9,971 nucleotides of DNA from CAYJAD01 sp964371505 (GCA_964371505.1 CAYJNG010000088.1:1-9971); one strand, 5' to 3'; shown: positions 1 through 7,900, counted from the first letter of the stretch. The notes: generated from the letters alone by a model not told the origin. Program-made: numbers and translations.

Positions 1-55
1 ACTTCCGACACCACGGGTATGAACCGTGTGCTCTGACCAACTGAGCTACCTAGCC
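1..55 (-). tRNA. tRNA-Met (anticodon CAT), 3' part cut by window edge
   Basis: Read on the minus strand, the sequence starts with a 7-nt acceptor strand GGCTAGG, then TA, a D-stem GCTC...GAGC around the loop AGTTGGTCA, and a perfect 5-bp anticodon stem CACGG/CCGTG closing the loop TTCATAC. The anticodon CAT lies at plus-strand positions 19-21. A 5-nt variable loop and the first bases of the T-stem follow, then the window ends. The beginning closely resembles bacterial elongator tRNA-Met. A CAT anticodon is also used by tRNA-Ile2 (lysidine-modified), and the discriminator and 3' acceptor strand are not visible, so that alternative is not fully excluded. Confidence 0.9.
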
Positions 56-96
56 GTATGTGGTAATGTTGTACCAACGAGAAAAGCTTTTATCTG

Positions 97-131
97 AAAG
101 CTGAGGCCTTGGCAAGCTTTTTTGATGTTTT
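97..131 (+). terminator. possible stem-loop with T-tract, uncertain terminator
   Basis: AAAGCT (97-102) can pair with AGCTTT (115-120). The interior GCC/GGC could extend the stem, and a T-rich tract follows on the plus strand. It lies between uppP and the tRNA, both on the minus strand, so the T-tract is on the wrong side to end the uppP transcript. No plus-strand gene upstream is visible. Weakly supported. Confidence 0.2.
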
Positions 132-153
132 TTTTAAATTTTTTTTCTTGCTC

Positions 154-987
154 TTAGTAAAACATAAAATACCACACCAGCGGTGCCATGATAATTCTGT
201 AAATGGCAAAAGGAATGAGGGTGATACGTGAAAGAAGCGAAACAAAGCCTTTAATGGCCAGTAAAGCCGCCACAAAGGAGGCTCCAATGCCAAGAGCAAA
301 GAAAGGAATATCTGCGCTGCTTAAAATGCTCCAACTTTTGAGTAAGTCGTAGCCTGTGGCAGCCACCATGATGGGCACGGCCGCTATGAAGGAGTATTCC
401 GCCGCCAGCTGGCGCCCTGCGCCCAGTAGCATGCCACCCATGATGGTGGAGGCGGAGCGTGAAAAACCAGGCCACAGCGCAAGGCATTGAAAGCACCCTA
501 TACCAAAGGCTTCCTTGGGGCCCATGTCATCGAGGCTACGCAGGCGCTCTTGCCCTTCTGCTTGTAAGCCTATAGATTGTAACCATGGTGGCCTGCGCTC
601 TACAATTATCATAAATAAACCTCCCACCACCAGGGCCATGAGCACTGTGGCTGGCGTAAAGAGGCTTTTAATGTAGGAATGTAAAAGTAGGCCTAGTACG
701 CAAGCGGGGATGCAGGTGAGAATAAGCAGGCCTATGCCACGTAATCCGCTAAAGCGCAGGCTGCTGTCTTTGGGCGGAAAGAGTAAACCCCAAAACCGTG
801 ACCAATACAGCACTACCACAGCCATGATGGCCCCTAGCTGGATGATAACTTGAAAGGTGGCGGCTTTTTCGCCTGTGAAGCCCAACATTTCGCCGGCAAG
901 GATGAGGTGCCCTGTGGAGGAGACGGGCAAAAACTCCGTAAGTCCTTCCACTATGCTTAAAATAATTGCTATATACCAGTTTTCCAT
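154..987 (-). CDS. uppP: undecaprenyl-diphosphatase UppP/BacA
   Basis: This integral membrane enzyme dephosphorylates undecaprenyl diphosphate to undecaprenyl phosphate, regenerating the lipid carrier for peptidoglycan and other envelope polymers; overexpression in other bacteria gives bacitracin resistance. The 277-residue product has the usual family length. Both signature motifs are visible: the glutamate-rich VEGLTEFLPVSSTGHL at residues 13-28 (E14 and E18 correspond to the conserved glutamates) and PGFSRSASTI at 173-182 (R177). Several hydrophobic segments cover most of the chain, with a polar loop around 130-160. The ATG at 985-987 leaves a normal N-terminus just before motif 1, although the upstream bases hold only a weak AAG-type Shine-Dalgarno. 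The gene is divergent from the small gene at 1091 and lies about 100 bp upstream of the tRNA-Met on the same strand. Confidence 0.96.
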   Translation of the reverse strand: MENWYIAIILSIVEGLTEFLPVSSTGHLILAGEMLGFTGEKAATFQVIIQLGAIMAVVVLYWSRFWGLLFPPKDSSLRFSGLRGIGLLILTCIPACVLGLLLHSYIKSLFTPATVLMALVVGGLFMIIVERRPPWLQSIGLQAEGQERLRSLDDMGPKEAFGIGCFQCLALWPGFSRSASTIMGGMLLGAGRQLAAEYSFIAAVPIMVAATGYDLLKSWSILSSADIPFFALGIGASFVAALLAIKGFVSLLSRITLIPFAIYRIIMAPLVWYFMFY

Positions 988-1090
988 TGTCTTATATGAT
1001 GTTTACGTGGTTTGATGGTTGTGAACTATGTCTAAAACACCGTCTTTACAAAAAAAGGCTTCCCTACTATTGTTGCAAAAAGGAGGGTGT

Positions 1091-1291
1091 ATGACACAAC
1101 TTATTCCGCATTCTGATTTATTGCAGCGCGCCGTAGCACACGTGGCTGAAATGGTAAAAGAGTATCCGCAACGCCCCCTGAGCGATATTATAGATCAAGC
1201 AGGTATGCGTTTTAATTTAACGCCGTTAGATACCGAAGCTTTGCAACGTCTTTTTTCTAAGGATACTGAGACGTCCTTGCATTCTCTATAA
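1091..1291 (+). CDS. small hypothetical protein, 66 aa
   Basis: No function is recognised. The ATG at 1091 is chosen because AGGAGG at 1081-1086 sits 4 nt upstream. The frame stays open to an ATG at 1028, but that start has no ribosome binding site and would add a 21-residue K/L-rich stretch. The 66-residue product is soluble, mostly helical in appearance, without cysteines or membrane segments. Its core, with RPLSDIIDQAGMRFNLTPLD at residues 28-47, resembles from memory short uncharacterised proteins of Desulfovibrio-type bacteria; this is recollection and was not searched. It is divergent from uppP and convergent with metG. The last three codons fall inside the 51-bp sequence duplicated across the assembly gap, so the annotated 3' end is right only if the left copy is genuine. 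Confidence 0.7.
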   Translation: MTQLIPHSDLLQRAVAHVAEMVKEYPQRPLSDIIDQAGMRFNLTPLDTEALQRLFSKDTETSLHSL

Positions 1292-1332
1292 AATATGATT
1301 GCGGCAAAAGTTTTGCGCCGGAAGTTTTTTTG
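1282..1332. repeat. left copy of 51-bp direct repeat flanking the gap
   Basis: This segment is identical to 1433-1483 and ends exactly where the Ns begin. It includes the last codons and stop of the small gene. The most economical reading is that two contig ends share an unmerged overlap. A real tandem duplication is the alternative. Confidence 0.95.
1302..1331 (+). terminator. possible weak terminator of the small gene
   Basis: CGGC (1302-1305) can pair with GCCG (1317-1320) over an 11-nt loop that itself contains the palindrome GCAAAAGTTTTGC. After GAAG, a run of seven T follows (1325-1331). The position just after the small gene's stop suits a terminator, but the stem is short. The same structure recurs at 1453-1482 in the second copy of the repeat. 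Confidence 0.35.
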
Positions 1333-1432
1333 NNNNNNNNNNNNNNNNNNNNNNNNNNNNNNNNNNNNNNNNNNNNNNNNNNNNNNNNNNNNNNNNNNNN
1401 NNNNNNNNNNNNNNNNNNNNNNNNNNNNNNNN
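1333..1432. other. assembly gap, 100 Ns
   Basis: Exactly 100 N characters, the conventional placeholder for a scaffold gap of unknown size. The sequences on both sides are the same 51 bp, so the true distance may be zero or negative (contigs overlapping) and not 100 bp. No feature should be called across it. Confidence 0.99.
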
Positions 1433-1483
1433 TTCTCTATAAAATATGATTGCGGCAAAAGTTTTGCGCCGGAAGTTTTTTTG
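1433..1483. repeat. right copy of 51-bp direct repeat flanking the gap
   Basis: Identical to 1282-1332 and beginning at the first base after the Ns. Beyond it the sequence continues uniquely into the metG downstream region. If the overlap reading is correct, this copy and the Ns should be collapsed and the window shortened by 151 bp. Confidence 0.95.
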
Positions 1484-1511
1484 TCGCCTATGTTTTTTTG
1501 AAGGGTGAGGT

Positions 1512-1542
1512 CTGGGGAGGGAAAAAAAGTTTCCCTCCCCAG
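1512..1542 (-). terminator. perfect 13-bp inverted repeat downstream of metG
   Basis: CTGGGGAGGGAAA at 1512-1524 is the exact reverse complement of 1530-1542, with a 5-nt loop. It starts 18 bp past the metG stop codon and lies between the converging metG and small gene, the usual place for a terminator. Neither strand has a clear T-tract directly after the stem, so classification as an intrinsic terminator is tentative; it could also act as a transcript-stabilising 3' hairpin. Confidence 0.6.
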
Positions 1543-1559
1543 AAAAATCCCTTCCCAAA

Positions 1560-3530
1560 CTAGGCGAGTACGCTACCGTCCGGCACTGGCGCCATGACGC
1601 TGACGAGCTCAAGCTTGCCGTCCTTTTCTGCGGTGAGCACCATACCATGCGATACCAAGCCACGTATTTTGCGTGGGGCCAAGTTGGTCACCACGCAGAC
1701 TTGCTTGCCCACAAGGCTTTCCGGCGCAAAGAATTCTGCAAGACCAGAAAGGATTTGGCGGGGCTGCTCTTCACCTAAAGATATTTCAAAACGCAAGAGT
1801 TTGTCTGCATTGGGGTGCTTTTCCGCCACCAAAATGGTACCCACGCGCATTTCCACTTTTTTAAAGTCGTCAAAGCTTATGTCAGCAAGGCCGCCTTGAG
1901 CTTGCGCTGTTTCGGCACTGGGGGTAGCTGCTGCTTTTTCTTCTTTGCTCTTTTCTTCTTTGGCTTTCTTTTCTTTCTTGGGCTTTTCGCTCTTTTCTGC
2001 TTTGGGTACTTCCATGCGCGGGAAAAGGTTAGAAGCTTCGGCAAGCTTGGTACCAGCCACTAAGCTGCCCCATGTGCCAATTTCTGCGTTAAGGTCTACA
2101 CGTGCCACCTCTTGGCCCAGCTGTGTAAGCATGGCTTGTGAGGCTTCGGGCATGACGGGCCATACGGCTAGGGCAATTTTGCGTAAAGACTCTAATAAGG
2201 TGTACATAACCGCCGTGAGGCGCTCCATATTGCCTTGCTTGGCAAGGGCCCATGGCGCCTGTGTATCCACATATTTGTTCAGCGAGCGCACAAAGTCCCA
2301 AAGGGCGTCAAGGGCTTGGGCAGGGCGCATATTGGAGAAAAGTTGAATGTAGTTTTGTAAGGCTTGCGTTGAAGCTTCACGCACTACAGCGTCGTCTTCT
2401 GTTTCCACCATGGGCTTAGGCACCATGCTGTTAAAATACTTGGCGTTCATGGAAAGCACACGGCTAAAAAGGTTGCCAAGGTCATTGGCAAGGTCAGCAT
2501 TGATGCGTGTAATCATGCTTTCTTCGGTGATGGAAGCATCGGAGCCAAAGTTCATTTCGCGCAAAAGGAAATAGCGGAAAGCATCAAGGCCAAAGCGCTG
2601 CGCCATGTCCATGGGCTCAATGACATTGCCAAGGGATTTAGACATTTTTGTATCACGCACGAGCCAGTAGCCATGCACGTTGAGGTGCTTGTAGATGGGC
2701 AAGCCGGCGGCTTTGAGCATGGTGGGCCAAAAGACAGCATGGGGCTTTAAAATATCTTTTGCCACAAGGTGCTGTGCAGGCCAAAAATCTTGATATTCTG
2801 CGCTGTCAGGCCAGTCTATGGCACTGATATAGTTAATAAGCGCATCGAACCATACATAGCATACATAGTCGGTATCAAAGGGTAGCTCAATACCCCATGT
2901 GAGACGCGATTTGGGGCGAGAAATACACAAATCCTCCAAGGCGCCGCTTTCTAGCATGGCAAGCACTTCATTTTTATAACGCTCAGGGCGAATAAAGTCG
3001 GGATTTTGCGCAATATGCTCCTTAAGCCATGGGAGGTATTTGGACATTTTAAAGAAGTAATTCTTCTCGCTGATAAATTCAGGCTTGGTTAAGTGCTGCG
3101 GGCATAGGCCTTCTTCTAGCTCTTTTTCGGTGTAAAAGCGTTCACAGCCATAACAATAGTGTCCGCCAAATTCGCCAAAATAAATATCGCCGGCATCATA
3201 TACTTTTTGCAGAAATTTTTGCACGGCCGCTTTGTGCTTACTGTCGGTGGTGCGAATAAATTTATCATTGGCAATGTGCATATCCTTCCACAGTTGTTGA
3301 AACTGACCGCTCACACCGTCCACAAAGGCTTGGGGCTCAACACCGGCTTTTTCGGCAGCTTGTACAATTTTATCACCGTGTTCGTCGGTACCGGTGAGGA
3401 AAAGCGTCTGCTTGCCAAGGCATTGGTAAAAGCGGGCCAAAGTGTCTGCCACAATGGTGGTATAGGCATGGCCAAGGTGTGGCTTGGCATTTACATAATA
3501 AATGGGGGTGGTAATATAAAATGATGACAC
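1560..3530 (-). CDS. metG: methionyl-tRNA synthetase
   Basis: This cytosolic class I synthetase charges tRNA-Met with methionine. The 656-residue product carries the HIGH-type motif HLGH (18-21), a zinc knuckle CYGC (126-129) completed by CPQH (143-146), the KMSKS loop (295-299), and a helical anticodon-binding domain containing NDLGNLFSR (349-357). After a lysine/glutamate-rich linker (about 508-535) comes a C-terminal EMAP-II/Trbp111-type tRNA-binding OB domain (about 552-656), as in dimeric MetRS enzymes. The start is GTG, supported by AAAGGA at 3538-3543 with 7-nt spacing and by normal N-terminal residues running straight into the Rossmann fold. It lies 26 bp downstream of the RicT-family gene on the same strand, probably in one transcript. 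The tRNA-Met in this window encodes a plausible substrate. Confidence 0.97.
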   Translation of the reverse strand: MSSFYITTPIYYVNAKPHLGHAYTTIVADTLARFYQCLGKQTLFLTGTDEHGDKIVQAAEKAGVEPQAFVDGVSGQFQQLWKDMHIANDKFIRTTDSKHKAAVQKFLQKVYDAGDIYFGEFGGHYCYGCERFYTEKELEEGLCPQHLTKPEFISEKNYFFKMSKYLPWLKEHIAQNPDFIRPERYKNEVLAMLESGALEDLCISRPKSRLTWGIELPFDTDYVCYVWFDALINYISAIDWPDSAEYQDFWPAQHLVAKDILKPHAVFWPTMLKAAGLPIYKHLNVHGYWLVRDTKMSKSLGNVIEPMDMAQRFGLDAFRYFLLREMNFGSDASITEESMITRINADLANDLGNLFSRVLSMNAKYFNSMVPKPMVETEDDAVVREASTQALQNYIQLFSNMRPAQALDALWDFVRSLNKYVDTQAPWALAKQGNMERLTAVMYTLLESLRKIALAVWPVMPEASQAMLTQLGQEVARVDLNAEIGTWGSLVAGTKLAEASNLFPRMEVPKAEKSEKPKKEKKAKEEKSKEEKAAATPSAETAQAQGGLADISFDDFKKVEMRVGTILVAEKHPNADKLLRFEISLGEEQPRQILSGLAEFFAPESLVGKQVCVVTNLAPRKIRGLVSHGMVLTAEKDGKLELVSVMAPVPDGSVLA

Positions 3531-3537
3531 AGTTTTT

Positions 3538-3543
3538 TCCTTT
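3538..3543 (-). promoter_or_regulatory. ribosome binding site fixing the GTG start of metG
   Basis: AAAGGA on the minus strand, 7 nt before the GTG at 3528-3530. No better ATG with a ribosome binding site lies ahead of the catalytic domain. Confidence 0.7.
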
Positions 3544-3556
3544 ATATGGCGTATAG

Positions 3557-4729
3557 TTATTTTTTTCGTGGAGCTAGGCCAAAAATGCCCCCACCGTCTT
3601 GTGGGTCTAGCGCCTCTTTTTCATCTGCTTCAGCGTTTTCTTTCAGAGGTGCATGAGGCTTATGGGTTGCTTCTGCAGGTTTTTTGGCCTGCTTTGGACT
3701 TTGTTTTTGCGCTGCGTGAGAGGGGCCTTGAGCGGCTTTTTCTACAGCGTTGGTGGTTTCAGTGTCTTCCAAAGGGGTCAAAGGCTTCTTACCGGCGGTG
3801 TAAGGATCTTCGGTATAGGCCACAGCGTCGCCGTCGGGATCGTCAATGGTAACAACTAAAAGGCCATCCCCTTGCGATGCATTTTTTTGCTGCGGGTTTT
3901 TGCCTTGCTTTTGTCCGCCTTGGCTTTCTGGGCGTTGCGGGTTGATTTCTTGCCAGTCCTCTAAGGTCATTTCCACTTCTTCATTGTTTTCATTTAATAC
4001 AATAACAGCATTGCGGAAAAGGTTAGAGCGCAGCACCTTCATGGAGCCCTGCGTGGTTTGGTATTTTTTACCAAGTTTTGGGCATTGATTGTGGAAATTA
4101 TCGTAATTTTCTTGTTCAAAGCTGAGGCAACAGAGTAAGCGCCCGCAAATGCCGGAAATTTTGGCAGAGTTTAAAAAGAGGCTTTGCTCCTTGGCCATGC
4201 GGATGGTGACAGGGGCGAATTTGCGTAAATAGCGGCGGCAACAACAAACCATGCCGCACGAGCCCACGGCGCCTATCATTTGCGTTTCGTGGCGTACACC
4301 GATTTGGCGCAGCTCTATGCGTGTGCGGTATTCGCGCACGAGGTCTTTTACAAGCTCTCTAAAGTCAATGCGCAAAGGGGCTGTGAAATAGAAAATAAAT
4401 TTGCTTTTATCAAAAAAAACTTCCACATCAACAAGCTTCATGTCCAAAGCACGCTCGGCAATGCAATTTTTACAATACTCAAAAGCGCTTTTAGATAAAG
4501 CCATATTGTCTTGCGCCGTTTGGCAGTCTTCGGCGGAAGCCATGCGCAATACAGGAGAAATAGTCATGCCTTGCAATTCTGCGGGCGGCGTATCGCGTAA
4601 GACGGCCACATGCCCAAAGCCTATGCCTTGTTCTGTTTCCACAATAACGGCATTGCCTTCAGATAATGGCATGCTAGCCGAAAAAAAGTATAACTGCCCA
4701 TTGGGGCGAAAGCGAATTCCAACAATCAT
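3557..4729 (-). CDS. PSP1-domain protein, RicT/YaaT family, with long variable tail
   Basis: The 390-residue product has a PSP1 C-terminal region of the RicT (YaaT) family. In Bacillus subtilis RicT works with RicA and RicF in a Fe-S-containing complex that affects mRNA maturation and development; the role outside Firmicutes is less clear. Numbered from the ATG, the cysteine-rich core is visible: CKNC at 86-89, GSCGMVCCC at 156-164, CGRLLCC at 195-201, and C216. Residues from about 260 to 390 form a polar tail rich in Q, K, E, A and P, apparently disordered. A TTG codon at 4742-4744 would extend the frame by 5 residues. The ATG at 4727-4729 is preferred because GGAAGG lies 7 nt upstream, and that TTG overlaps the ribosome binding site. 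The gene precedes metG by 26 bp and is divergent from the STAND gene. Confidence 0.9.
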   Translation of the reverse strand: MIVGIRFRPNGQLYFFSASMPLSEGNAVIVETEQGIGFGHVAVLRDTPPAELQGMTISPVLRMASAEDCQTAQDNMALSKSAFEYCKNCIAERALDMKLVDVEVFFDKSKFIFYFTAPLRIDFRELVKDLVREYRTRIELRQIGVRHETQMIGAVGSCGMVCCCRRYLRKFAPVTIRMAKEQSLFLNSAKISGICGRLLCCLSFEQENYDNFHNQCPKLGKKYQTTQGSMKVLRSNLFRNAVIVLNENNEEVEMTLEDWQEINPQRPESQGGQKQGKNPQQKNASQGDGLLVVTIDDPDGDAVAYTEDPYTAGKKPLTPLEDTETTNAVEKAAQGPSHAAQKQSPKQAKKPAEATHKPHAPLKENAEADEKEALDPQDGGGIFGLAPRKK

Positions 4730-4736
4730 ATATAGG

Positions 4737-4742
4737 CCTTCC
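4737..4742 (-). promoter_or_regulatory. ribosome binding site deciding the RicT-family start
   Basis: GGAAGG on the minus strand, 7 nt from the ATG at 4727-4729. It argues for that start over the in-frame TTG five codons upstream, which overlaps it. Confidence 0.75.
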
Positions 4743-4760
4743 AAAATGCAAGGGCATTTT
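4743..4760 (-). promoter_or_regulatory. 7-bp inverted repeat next to the RicT-gene ribosome binding site
   Basis: AAAATGC (4743-4749) and GCATTTT (4754-4760) are perfect complements around a 4-nt loop. On the minus strand the hairpin would end directly before GGAAGG. It could influence translation of the RicT-family gene or be a protein site; its function is not shown by sequence. Confidence 0.35.
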
Positions 4761-4796
4761 GTGGTAATGGTGTATTTTTGGTAAACAGGGCATTTT
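4751..4796. repeat. 10-bp direct repeat in divergent intergenic region
   Basis: AGGGCATTTT occurs at 4751-4760 and again at 4787-4796, 36 bp apart start to start. The first copy overlaps the inverted repeat at 4743-4760. The region between the two divergent genes (4730-4934) otherwise shows no convincing promoter pair by eye. The repeats are candidate regulator sites only. Confidence 0.35.
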
Positions 4797-4924
4797 CTGC
4801 TAGATTTGCACTTCTGTCAACAAATGATGTAAGGGCCTGCATGGGGCTTCCCTTTTCCTTTTTTTAGGCCTGTGTTATGGGAATGCTTGTGTAGTTTTAG
4901 GCGTAAAAAGAGTTTTATAGTAGT

Positions 4925-4928
4925 GAGG
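4925..4928 (+). promoter_or_regulatory. ribosome binding site deciding the STAND gene start
   Basis: GAGG, within AGTGAGG, lies 6 nt before the GTG at 4935. The frame is open back to a GTG at 4872, but that codon has only AGG three bases upstream and would add 21 basic residues with no family support. Confidence 0.65.
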
Positions 4929-4934
4929 CGCAAT

Positions 4935-7900
4935 GTGGCTTTTGACAGTAATATAAAAAGAGTGCGAGTGTTTGTTTCTTCCCCCGGTGATGTGCGCGAA
5001 GAAAGAAAGATGACAGAAGAAGTTCTGGGCTTTTTGCAGGCAGAATTTTCCGGCTTATTGTGCATAGACCCTCTTTTTTGGGAAAATGAAACTCAATTTG
5101 GCCCTGCGGAAAATACCATGGAGCCCCCTTCGCAAGCTGACCTTTTTATTTGTATTTTATGGTCGCGTTTAGGCACACGCTTGCATGCACAAGAACATGC
5201 AAATACGCCGAATAGCGCCAATGTGTCCGGAACGGAGTTTGAGTTTAAAGACGCCATGGCTGCCTTTCAAAAAACACGTTGTCCACATTTGATGCTGTTT
5301 AAAAGAGAAGCAGATATTACCATTCCCACTGAGCCGCCCAACGAATATCAAGAGCGCACAGCGCAGCGCAAAGCCTTGCATGATTTTTTTGAAAAATGGA
5401 CCAAGGATGAAGAGCATGGTGACGTGTACTCGGCCGGCTTTAATATGTATAAGGATACAGCGGAATTTAAAGCCAAACTCACAAAATATTTACGACAATA
5501 CTTTCAAGGCCTCCTGCCAGAACAGACCGGCATAAAAAGGGCCGTTGCGTGGAAGGGCTCGCCCTTTAGAGGGCTTGAGCATTTTGACTTTGAGCATGCC
5601 CCCATATTTAAAGGACGCGCCGCCGTTACGGGGGAAATTCTTTTACGCTTAAAGCAACAATGCAAAGCGAATAAGCCCTTTATACTCATTGGGGGGAGCA
5701 GCGGCGTTGGTAAAAGCTCCTTGGTTCGTGCTGGTTTACTGCGTCTATTGCTTAACCAATATCAAGATTGGCATGCGGCAGCGTGGCAATACGGGGAAAT
5801 GCGCCCGTCAGACACCTATGCTGCACAAGGCAGTGTGTCGCAAGGAGGGCTACCTGAGCATGCAGCGCGAAAAGAAGAGAACGAGCAGGATTTTTTTATG
5901 GCCTTGGCGCATGCTTTGACGCAACAACGTAGGGCCGAGCTTACCATTGAAGATGGCGCGCAAAGTTTGCGTAGGCCACCTTCAGCCTTGCCGCAATTGC
6001 TTGATATATATAATGGTATATCACATTTAGCGCAAGCATTGCGTGAGGATGTTTCGCGTGTTGTGCTGGATATGCAAACGTGCCTTAAAGAGCTTAAGGC
6101 GCAGCATTATGCCGACGGTAAAGGGCGCGAGCGTCAAGGTAATGATGTACAGCATGAAGTACGGTTTTGCCTTTTGCTCGATCAATTGGAAGAATTTTTC
6201 ACCACTGCGCAAAGCACTGTGCAAAAGCGTAATGCTTTTTTTGCCACCTTACGCGCCTTGGTGGAAGGCGGCGTTATGGTGGTTGTGGCCACCATTCGCG
6301 CGGACTATTTAAGCCATTGTGAAGATGTGCCGGACTTGCAATATCTTAAAGACGGTAACTCTTATTACCATTTAAGCCCACCTTCTAAGCTGGATATACG
6401 TGCCATTATTCGTGAGCCTGCACAAGCAGCGGGCTTGTCTTTTGAAAGTTCTGATGACGGCAGTTTAGATGAGCGCATACGTCAAGATGTTCAAAGCTAT
6501 GACAGGCTTGGGCAAGGGGCAACAGTATTGCCCTTGGTGGAGTTTACCCTCACAGAATTGTATGAAAAGGCTAAGGAAGAGCAAGGGCTTTTGCAGTTAA
6601 GCTTTACCCATTACGAGGCTATGGGTGGTTTGCAAGGCGCCATTGCCACCAAGGCAGATGAAACCTTTGCAGCTTTTTGTCAAAGTCATGGCCCAAAAGC
6701 AGAGCGTATTTTTGCTGATGTTATGCGGCATCTGGTTGCCGGATCACAAGAGGGCGTGTTTACGCGGCAAAAAGCTTCCAGAGCGGTGCTTGAGGCCTTG
6801 GACGGGGGCAAAGCCTTTGTGGATGCTTTTGTGGCGTCGCGTCTTTTTATTGTGGAAGCGGAGGCTTTGCACCACGGCTCGCAAGGGGCAGGGCATAATC
6901 ATGTAAGCATATCCATAGTGCATGAGGCGCTGTTACTGCATTGGCAATATTTACATGCATGGCTAGAGCAAGAGCGTGAATACTTTGCCATAGTGCAGCG
7001 TGTTCAAACGGCCTATGCCCTCTGGCATAAGGAAAAGGAAGGTAAAGATTTACTGCTGCCAGAAGGCAAATCTTTGCGCGATGCAGAATATGTGCGCCAA
7101 GGCTATGAGGGCGCTTTTACAGCGCAAGAGCTACGCTTTATTGCTTTGTCTAAAAAACATGCTGAAAGGCAAAAACGCCGTTTGCAAATGCTGGTGGTAG
7201 CGTTGATTGTGGGGGTTATTGCTGCCATAGCCATGTTTTATGATGCACGTGTGCAAGAGCAAAAAGCTGTGGTAGCCCGTGATGATGCGGAAGATTTGGC
7301 AAGCTTTATTCTTTTTGACTTGCATGAAAAGCTCCGCCCTTTGGGGCAATTGGCTCTTATGGACAGCATGTATCGTGAGGTGGATAAGTACTACGCAAAG
7401 CAAAGCGCCCCTCCCACAGATATGGTACAGCATAAGAAAAGCGCTTTATCCTCGCAGCAGGGCGATGTCTTACGTGCCATGGGGAAAAATGCGGAAGCTT
7501 TGGCTTTGTACGAAAAAAGCTTGGCTGTGAGTCAAGAACTTGCCGCCAAAGAGCCACACAATGCTTTATGGCAGCGTGATGTTTCTGTGGCGTTGGATAG
7601 AATGGGCTACATGCAAAAACTGCTCGGGCACGATGCCTCTGCTTTGGAGTATTACAAGCAAAGCTTACTCTTGCGCCGTGCTTTGGCCACGCAAAGCCCG
7701 CAAGAAAACGTCTATCAAGAGGAGCTTTCTGTCTCCTTAGTGCGTGTGGGCGATACTTTACGTGATACAGGCCATAGTAAGGAGGCTTTACTCTATTATG
7801 AAGAAAGCCTAGCCATAGATAAGCTTTTAGCTAAGCGTGAGCCGCATAACCTTAAGCGTCAACGAGAGCTGAGCGTTGCCCTCGGTCGCGTGGGAGATAT

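Noticed and set aside
1..153. tRNA-Met as an integration attachment site for a mobile element
   Set aside because: No integrase, duplicated tRNA 3' end or other mobile-element mark is visible, and the tRNA 3' end is outside the window.
1195..1663. Open frames on both strands running through the N block
   Set aside because: They exist only because Ns do not create stop codons; the flanking parts translate the duplicated 51-bp sequence and noncoding DNA.
1594..2346. Plus-strand frames of 60-130 codons opposite metG
   Set aside because: They are antisense shadows of a confidently identified MetRS gene, with low-complexity translations from the K/E linker and no ribosome binding sites.
4872..4934. 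N-terminal extension of the STAND protein as a signal peptide or membrane anchor
   Set aside because: The stretch is basic with no hydrophobic core of adequate length, and a good ribosome binding site supports the downstream GTG.
4942..4957. TTGACA followed by TATAAA resembling a sigma70 promoter
   Set aside because: The spacing is only 4 nt instead of about 17 and the sequence lies inside the STAND coding region just after the preferred GTG.
4817..5065. Minus-strand 82-codon frame overlapping the STAND start
   Set aside because: It covers the DUF4062 coding sequence in antisense and shows no family motif.
5189..6312. Several alternative-frame ORFs inside the STAND gene as possible overlapping genes
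   Set aside because: They have no ribosome binding sites or recognisable domains and are expected by chance within a 4-kb gene.
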